From assembly GCA_914767715.1 (NCBI GenBank), contig OU612065.1, positions 27,528,001-27,592,000 on the forward strand: a DNA stretch of 64,000 nucleotides. The letters run 5' to 3'. The position numbers were made by a program, and so were the translations under genes. This document shows, one piece after another, positions 56,269 to 64,000 of this stretch. The DNA is from Membranipora membranacea. Taxonomy: Eukaryota > Bryozoa > Gymnolaemata > Cheilostomatida > Membraniporidae. Under the pieces are notes generated by a model that was not told the origin of the DNA, did not search any database, and saw only the letters and a list, made by a program, of their open reading frames with translations. Each line of letters begins with the position of its first letter. The stretch's first letter is position 1.

Positions 56269-58152
56269 TCAGCGCTGCTCTGCTCTGTAGATGTACAAAT
56301 ATTGAAATCGGCGCTTCTGGTATCTTCAGTTACCTAGTTGTAGATACCCTCGACCCGCGAGGCTTCATATACAAACTTAATAAGTCTTACATCTTTGCTC
56401 TGGAAATGCTAGCAGCTCACTACGATAATCTCCTCTTCTATTACTTCACATGAACCGATCAGTATAAAATGACCGGGCTGCGAAGTACTTCCAAGCTAAC
56501 TGATAAACTCCCTCAATTGATCTGCCAAATAATTATCTTCATGTCAATCTTATTTTCAGTGCAAGATTAGCTTGCTCCTGTTTGACCGGATCAAAAATAA
56601 TGTTCAATAGTTTAAAGTTTGCTGGACGAACACAACTTGTCGCATATTATAGTTAAAGCGCATACACTACACAACATAATATTAGAACATAATTATTACA
56701 AGAATAGTTGCTTTTAATACTGACGAATTATTTGATTTCTGGATTCGAATACTTGCACTTTTTTTGCATGAGAACCGGAGCAATATGGAATACTGAGAGA
56801 CACAAGCATCTCAGGAGCCCAGTCAGGTAATGGTCCGGTTAAGGACGCTATGTAATATGGGCTTCCAGAAATGTAAGCGTTTGTGTTCTCGTCATGATTG
56901 CAAATTGCAATGTTGCGTTTCAATGTTACATTTTCTATTTGTTCTCATGAGCTACATTATAAAATGAATTTTCTTGTAAACCAGCTTCCTTAATCGCCAT
57001 TTTTAGCTTCAATTTATTAAATTATTCTTTTTTTAATATGATTACATTAACCATGTGCAGCAGCATTATTCCTGTTTTATAGTATTTTGATATAAATTAC
57101 AAGGACACGAAACTGCAACTTAGTCCTTGGTTTGTGGAGGCGCTCCACTATCACCATAAACTTGAGTACAGGCACTGATATATATTATATAGATGAGAGG
57201 AACATATCTGATCCTGAACTACCATGTGGTTATAGATACTAAATGCTCATTAGTTGAAGGAGTTGGATATTGTACATATTTATAATGGGTGGTGAAAAAA
57301 AGCTCATCTTGCTATCATATAGCTATCAAATGGTGTCATTCCTAGCCCAGCGTATACAAAAGTGTCATTTTTTTCAAGGCCTGGGTGGTCGTCAATGTAG
57401 CGTCATGTCAAAATGACTTGGGTGGGCTACACCATAGTGCGGTGCCAAATTAACATGGGTGGTCTACAGATACACCATACTGTCAACTGTCATGTCGAGC
57501 ATAGCTTACGTAGTGTCACCCTTAGCTTGGTTTAATTCATTCACAATACTATTCAAAATTAGCTAATCGCGTATTGAATGATCACATATTGCCGCGGAGG
57601 AGAACTTGTGTCACTACTTTGCACTCAAAATGGTATATTACCACAGTCTAACTAAGATTAGCAAATTAAGGCTAGGCCACGCCGCCACGAGGACACAACA
57701 CCAGCAACTTATCCTGGTATTTGAGAGAATCTGGTTGCGAAATGTTAGTACAGAGAGTATGTGTTAACATATATACAATATGTACATGTATTAAACATAG
57801 AAAATTTCATAGGGGGCATGATTCAGACATTCCTATAACATGCTAGTCTGAGCCCCCCAGACTTTACCCCTCGCCCGACGGCCCCCCATTTTAGACAATA
57901 CAGACAGTTTTAGCAAAAGATTTTTTCACTGCATGCAAATTAATATAAATAATATGAATAAAATTTTTGCGCTGTCATACAACTTCCCTTGATCAAAGTG
58001 TCATACTGAAAACACTCTATGGTCTGATCAGGGAGAATTCTCCCTGGTCTGATAAACCTTGAGAACTTAACTTGTTCTCTCGCTTTGCTCTTGTCAGTTA
58101 CAGCAACAGGACTCAGGAGTCAACGGATGTTAATGCCTTTTTCCAACTATGG
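56269..58152. other. CBL 3' flank and intergenic DNA
   Basis: No exon is recognised. It contains the CBL 3' untranslated region. Around 57380-57490 there is a degenerate tandem repeat of about 40-bp units containing GGGTGG and CTACA-like words. A perfect palindrome CAGGGAGAATTCTCCCTG lies at 58029-58046. Confidence 0.5.
58029..58046. repeat. 18-bp perfect palindrome
   Basis: CAGGGAGAATTCTCCCTG reads the same on both strands; its CAGGGA/TCCCTG ends resemble the arms of the stem-loops at 7303-7328 and 38656-38684. Confidence 0.6.
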
Positions 58153-58660
58153 TCAGGCAAGATTACTCAAGTAGTTTCCAACAGCTGTTACAACTCTCAT
58201 ACAGACAGCTAGTGTTGGAGTTGTGAGCTCATCGCATCCCCAACATCGTGCCTCTGTTAACGAGTCTATAGTATATAAGCTCTCCGGTATCGTAGTTAGG
58301 AACTTGTTGTAGTAGCAGATATCAAGAGTATCGAGGTTAGTCAGTGAACTAATACTGAAAAAAAACGTAGATGTAAAAAAAACTAGGAAACAAATAATAA
58401 ACACGTCAAGAAAGTTACAGCTGACAGTGAACAAATAAGCAGGTAAATAGTATAAGTTTTATGCAAATTCTCAGCTACGGCTTATCTATGACTGACATCT
58501 GTTATATGATTAGGGAACTCACCTGATAGGTAGTGCAGTTAGACTGCAGCTCCTGGCATTCAACACATTCATAGATGTTAGACTTCCTAAACAGCCAAGT
58601 ATAGAATGTATAGGGTTATCTGACACATTCAACAGCTCAAGGCTGGTCAGTGAGGCGATA
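58153..58660 (-). CDS. Leucine-rich-repeat protein, last two exons only
   Basis: Two minus-strand exons, 58660-58523 and 58354-58153, are joined with matching phase (both begin after an AG|T codon split). They encode leucine-rich repeats of the SIASLTSLELLNVSDNP and SISSLTNLDTLDI type, about 23 residues per repeat, ending in TPTLAVCMRVVTAVGNYLSN. The P..VC..G..AI..YL-like end is common after LRR arrays in intracellular LRR and ROCO-like proteins. The first exon begins at a splice acceptor, so upstream exons are required. I could not find them between here and the next gene at 60188. Either they are far away or diverged, or this is a truncated pseudogene. Exact identity is unknown. Confidence 0.7.
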
Positions 58661-60187
58661 CTACAATATAGATCAAACATTGATTATAAAAAGCCCGGGG
58701 AGGATGTTTGTCTCAGAACAATTTATGACGGTGCTTACTGCTTACTACAATAAACACTGTGTAAATCTTATACCCGTCTCTCCAATCTATAACTAAAACA
58801 CAAGGTTAATACGATTATATGGGTCCATGGGACTTGAGAAGCTGTAAAACTTTCGACTGTGAGGATTTCAACGTCTTAGGTCGAGATATTTGTCTGCTAT
58901 TAATCACTTTGTCAGCAATTTCAACGGAGAGAATGAGTAATGCTTGCACCTCTTCTTTTTTTGCATCCACTTGTTGAGAAATTGGATTTGTTTCTTATTG
59001 TTTTTTAGATTTTATGGCAGTCACTCCCAACAGCTTGCCCATGATTTTTATTGCTGATGACTCTTTGGTTAGCCACAGGATCCTTTTCTGCTGCTGCTTA
59101 TTCAGTCACAAAATTGAGAAAAGATGAGAATAATACAACGGTTAGGTGCCCTAGGTTTGTTCCCGGTAACTGTAAATTGCTGAACAGGCTGAACGGACTG
59201 AACAGGATTTCTCAGACTAAAATTATTATTTGTATTCTTTCCTCTGGCTGACCATCACTTCCTGTTGGAACCTAACAAAACCAATTTAGGGCAAGCAAAT
59301 GAAGCAATCAATGTGCCAATTCTGACAAAATCAGATGATGTCCATTCTTGACAAGCTTTGCTATAGTGGGGGGGGGGACTGGGGGTTCCACCCCAACAAA
59401 GCTTGCCGAGACAAGCTACTTTCCATCCATTCACTAGTGCAACGCCGAAAAACTGAAAGAAACCGAGGCGAATACGAACTTAAAATAAACAAATTCATGA
59501 GCAGAATATGAGGAATTGTCCACGCTTATGCAAAATTAGCCAATCATCTAAAGAATCAAACAAATAGTAGTCTGAGAAATTCTGTTCTGCTGTTCAGTCC
59601 GTTCAGCCTGTTCAGCAATTTACAGTTACCGGTTTGTTCCAATCAATTTAATGGTTCAGACTTTTTGGCCTTTGGTGAAAACTATTGTCTCACTCTGTAG
59701 TCATCTTTATAAAGGCACCAATATTTACAGTTTCTACCCAGATATGATTTAATATATACCCTTATCAGGAGAAGGCCACCTTTTCAGTACGTGACTCTAG
59801 AGTTCCACTGTTCCCAGGCACACGCCAGCACTGTATGACACGAACATAGACAGAGTTTGTGTCAAAAACTGGGAAGTTTCTTGTCTAATTTCAACCCACC
59901 CTCAAAATACCTTTGGTTTTGTGGTTTTGCACAAACAATTACTGGGGGGGGGGGTCCGTGGTTAATTATTATGACACAACTGAGGAGACGCCGATATGCC
60001 TATCAATATCTCATACCTCAGATATCTCTAAGACTCAGCCATTCTTCGAAGTAAAATCTCACCATTATCTTACCATTGTGTTTTCTTATCATTAATTTGT
60101 TATGGAGTGTGCTGAAATTTAAACATTGCACTATTCCACAAACTCAAATACAGCAACCTGATAGTTTGATCAGGCACTTCAGAAGCT
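58661..60187. other. Intergenic DNA with a MITE
   Basis: No exon is recognised on either strand. It contains MITE M1 copy 2 at 59164-59631 and a G tract near 59943-59954. It should also hold the promoter of the MAM-domain gene. Confidence 0.5.
59164..59631. mobile_element. MITE family M1, copy 2
   Basis: The ends are inverted (CGGTAACTGTAAATTGCTGA and complement, about 60 bases) and flanked by a perfect 9-bp duplication GTTTGTTCC (59155-59163 and 59632-59640). The body is colinear with 28180-28726 but about 80 bases shorter through two internal deletions. It includes the same CTTGACAAGCTTTG inverted repeat and a G tract. The two copies have different target sites, so they are independent insertions. 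There is no coding capacity. Confidence 0.92.
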
Positions 60188-63100
60188 ATGGGAGATATTT
60201 ATTTACGTTTTGTTTTGTTTATCGGACTTTTTGGTGAGCAAAAGACTTAGATCAGTAGCATGATCAATTTATACCTTTTAACCTCGCTCACTAGACTGAC
60301 ACACCCAAATGTCACACACCTTGTTGCAGGCTTTCTTGACTGACTGTTGTTATTCTTCAAGATTGCATTTCACACATCATTATAAACAGAAAATTATCAT
60401 AATTATTAAATTCAGCAGAATTTCCCTATACCCTAAATTGTCGTAAATCTTATTTCTCTTCCGGCAGTTCTACTGGTGAAATGTCAGGATTCGATCCCGC
60501 TAAGCTTGGATTGTACATTTGACAAGGACTTCTGTGGATGGAGTCAGATGAAAGGTAAAAGTACTATATACCTATAACACTTGTATAGAGATTTTATATT
60601 ATAAACATGTAATTGACAATCATAATTTGGAGTAAGCTGAGGGATGACAGTTGACACACAAATTTTTTTCCTGTGAAAAAAAAAAATTTCTAACTCATCA
60701 CAAATAGCAACAGAGGTTACAGGGAGGATAACTGCTGATATGTGGAGATGTATTGAGAAGGGTAATCAGGTCGAACACCCACCCTCGCCCAGTAATTCTC
60801 CACATATCAGCAGTTACCCTCTCTGATACCTATGTTACTATCTGCTAAGAGAAACAGGATAAATTATATTGCGCTAAACAAATCTGCCAAATATTAATTC
60901 TGCTTGATTCAATAGTCAATGATAACCTTACACATATTTCTTTTATATTAACAGCCAATTTTAGCCGTTTTTTTTACCCTAAAGTTCCCGGATCAAAAGT
61001 GAACCCTGCTTGACAAATAGAAAAGGAAAATGACAGGTCCCCAATCCCCATCAACCCATCGTGTGTATACTGACTGACCTTAACTTTCATTGCTAAATGA
61101 TACAACTGCTACATTTTTTAACTCAATAATTTCTTTTAGATGATCAGTTTGATTGGACACGAAAGAATGACCCGACACCGAGTCTCCAAACAGGGCCTGA
61201 GTTTGATCACTCTGGTGGAGGCTCTTTCATTTTCATTGAAGCATCGGACCCCACAAAGCCAAATGACAAAGCAAGAATACAGTCCCCGCTTGTCCAAAAA
61301 CAGGGGTGAGAACAAAAATATTTATCATCTTCATCCGTTGAGTTTCGGAAATAAGGCTGGTTTCATAAAATATGGTCACTCAGGTTTTTAAAGATTCATG
61401 TAATAAACTTCATTAACGCATTTGGTTCAACATTGTATTGGTTTTTAACGTGGGAAGGAGTGTTCTATATACATGTATATATATGTTCTGCGGAAGTCAT
61501 CAGTTGCCACTGAATGCAAGCTTTTCACTCCTTGATGTAACAGTTACCCACACATATATGGTATAGATTTCAATGGTGTTTTATTTTCTCCTATAGAATC
61601 GGCACTTACTGTCTCATATTTTGGTACCATATGTACGGTAAGCATATTGGCTCACTGAATATCTATGAAAAACAGAAAGGAGTTCTTGGAAGTCAAGTAT
61701 GGTCTCTGACAGGAAATAAAGGGGATAAATGGATTAAGGAAGAGTTCACTATCATCGCCACAACTGACTTTCAGGTTCGTACACTGTTCACAGCTAATAC
61801 CCTTATGCAAGGCCACTGCAATGCAATTTATATTTAATTCCAGAGTTTGTAAAACTCGTCATCACATGACAAAATCTTTTTCATTTTATTTGAAATTCAG
61901 AAAATGCTCAGATCATTTTTACTCATCTCATATGTTATGACCAAAGTTGATGAAAACTTCGACTATCCTTAGCAATAACAATAGCTCCTTCGTGTGTTTT
62001 TCAAAAAAATCATACCTGATATCGATCTGCTACCTGATATCTTATAGGATTTCATTGTGTTAATGATATGCAGATTGTATTTGAGGGTGTGAGAAATGAT
62101 GGCATCCATGGTGACATTGCTATTGATGATGTATCCCTGTCTCTCGGAACTTGTTGGCCTGATGACTCGTATAAGTGTAGTTTTGAACACCCACTTTTAT
62201 GTGGCTGGGATCAGGTATGTCCTAAAGACTACGTTGGCTATTCTTATTGAAATGTTAGAACCACATTTGTCTCATCACATAACCAGAAATTGCTGCTTCT
62301 CTATTGTTTGATGAGCAGGAAAATCTGATTGAACTGTCATTGCTATTCTATAGTTTGATGGAGAATGATTTAATAGTCTCAACACCTTGTAGGTTTAGTT
62401 TATCTAATTTCACATCTTTTGATAGTTGAAGAATGATGATTTTGATTGGACTATGAACTCTGGCAGTACCTCCTCAAGGATGACTGGACCACACTCAGAT
62501 CACACCTTTGGTACTTCAGCTGGACACTATCTATACACCGAAGCCAGCCTACAATCTGACGGCCATGTAGCTCAACTACAATCCCCACTCTTCAAGACCA
62601 AGCGTTTGCCCAAATGCATCAACTTATGGTATCATATGTACGGTAAGGATGTTGGAAAGCTTGAAATCATCATGTCAGAGCCTGGAGAACGAAGAAAAAC
62701 TCTCTGGTCAAAATCTGGTAAGTGAATAGATTTTCAACACATTCTTTTATGGAATATGTTAGCAACCGGTTCTGTGTATGTGTATTCTTGAGTGTACCCT
62801 GGTGATAGTTTATAACATGACCTTTTAGAAAAACATAATTAATTGCTCCATAGAACCACGCCATAATAACCTCACCTATAAGTTCACCGTCGTCATCTTT
62901 TTCAGTAAGAGGGCAAAACTCCCAATCCTAAAATCTACTTGTTGATTTGTAGGTGATCAGGAGGACCAGTGGTCATTGGCTAGCGTCAACATTACTCCTC
63001 AGCAGGTGGACTGGTACCTCATTATACAAGCCACCATGTCAGGAACGAGTAAAATTGGTGACATTGCGATTGATGATTTTAGTCTTGATGAAGGACCATG

Positions 63101-64000
63101 TCCCAACGACACAACTATGGAACAAAGGGACACCAATATTAGCGATGGTAGGGAAATACATATATCAGATTGTTGATATATATTTTCAGGGTTCAGGGAT
63201 CAGACTGCCTGTTTATTTATCTGCTGACTTATATATTAGAAATTCATTTTCACGATTTCTTTCACAAATTTAATGATTCTATAGTGTAGATATATATGTA
63301 GAAAAGGGTATGTTATGTCGTCATCACTGTTTAGCATTAGGTCATCCTCCATCTTTTTCACCAATGGAAAAACATATTTTGTTTGTGCTATCAAAGTGGA
63401 GTCTAATCATCACTTGGTGTTCATTAAGCCACTTTATATATGAATAAGGTGTGAATATGTCATTACTGAAGAGATTTTACGTCCCTGGCTTCCCCGCTTT
63501 GAAATGTTCCTTTTTATCTATTACCAGTCGACTGCACATTTGAAAGCGGTTTATGTGGCTGGACTAATGCAGGTCCAGATATGGGAGTGGATATATTTGA
63601 TTGGCTTTCATTCTCTGGAGAAACCAGCACTACGTATACCGGTCCAAATGTTGACCATACCAAAGGGACAACAAAGGGTAAGTAATTTCTGTAATAGTAT
63701 GGATGGCAGAGAATCACTGCTACTTTGATACAATCATCTACTTGAGGTAGTTATTGTTGCCGGTTTATTCAGTTCAACAGATGGGTGAACTGTGAAATAA
63801 AAATTGTGACAAGGTTGAGTCGAGCTGAATCGCTGGGATATTCCTTCTTTTTTTATGTTTTTACTACCTATCGATGATTATTGATAGAATATTGGTCAAA
63901 TACTATCACAGTCAGAGTGTGTATCTGAGTCTGTGTCGTTACAGGGAAATATTTATATATAGAGACAAGCTCACCTAGGAGACCTGGAGATAACGCAATT
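60188..64000 (+). CDS. MAM-domain secreted or surface protein, 5' part
   Basis: Exons in phase: 60188-60233, 60468-60554, 61140-61305, 61597-61774, 62074-62214, 62426-62717, 62953-63147, 63528-63677 and 63945 to beyond 64000. Exon 1 plus the start of exon 2 encode a signal peptide (MGDIYLRFVLFIGLF then VLLVKC). Three MAM domains follow in tandem, each opening with a C-F-xx-x-x-C-G-W pattern (CTFDKDFCGW, CSFEHPLLCGW, CTFESGLCGW). Domains 1 and 2 have the WYHMYG core and close with a GDIAIDD motif; the third, at the window edge, has GKYLYIETSS and is incomplete. MAM domains are disulfide-bonded adhesion modules of extracellular proteins. The domain boundaries coincide with introns, mostly phase 1, as expected for exon shuffling. 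The rest of the protein, including any transmembrane part, lies outside the window, so I give no gene name. Confidence 0.9.
60705..60826. repeat. Inverted repeat in MAM-gene intron 2
   Basis: TAACTGCTGATATGTGGAGA on the left and TCTCCACATATCAGCAGTTA on the right are exact inverted copies; flanking bases also pair weakly (AGGGAGGA against CCCTCTCT). The loop is about 60 bases. It is probably a small foldback element. Confidence 0.8.

Noticed and set aside
58700-59150. Possible further LRR exons on the minus strand
   Set aside because: No leucine-repeat pattern with matching splice sites and phase was found.

Overview
The window looks like nuclear DNA from a bilaterian animal, probably a marine invertebrate. 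It is AT-rich, its genes are split by many GT-AG introns of a few hundred bases to several kilobases, and it carries one-to-one homologues of vertebrate genes. I cannot name the phylum from sequence alone. I found no rRNA, tRNA, CRISPR array or bacterial-type operon. Exon boundaries were read by eye from splice sites, reading-frame phase and remembered family conservation. They have not been checked against transcripts.

Layout, left to right. 1-8 kb: no convincing gene; hairpins and simple repeats. 8.0-16.8 kb (+): an arylsulfatase-B-like gene whose reading frame is intact but whose catalytic residues are mostly replaced, so it is a predicted pseudosulfatase. 17.9-27.5 kb (-): a complete 18-exon MCM6 replicative helicase gene. 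27.5-27.9 kb: a short bidirectional promoter. 27.9-31.3 kb (+): complete CFAP410 (C21orf2), a ciliary leucine-rich-repeat protein. 31.6 kb: an 81-bp perfect palindrome between convergent genes. 32.0-36.7 kb (-): complete HUS1, the 9-1-1 checkpoint clamp subunit, with a decayed LINE in intron 2. 36.7-39.5 kb: several hairpin repeats. 39.5-56.3 kb (+): a complete CBL-type E3 ubiquitin ligase gene; its largest intron holds an apparently intact two-ORF non-LTR retrotransposon. 58.1-58.7 kb (-): the last two exons of a leucine-rich-repeat gene with no visible 5' part. 60.2-64.0 kb (+): the 5' part of a secreted or surface protein with a signal peptide and at least three MAM domains, running off the right edge.

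The genes do not form one pathway. MCM6 (replication) and HUS1 (replication checkpoint) are functionally related and lie either side of CFAP410; MCM6 and CFAP410 appear to share a promoter carrying an E2F-like site and a CCAAT box. The most unusual items are the pseudosulfatase, a non-autonomous DNA transposon family present in two copies each with its own 9-bp target duplication, a second foldback element in an MCM6 intron, repeated short perfect palindromes, and the intact LINE whose ORF1 stop overlaps the ORF2 start.
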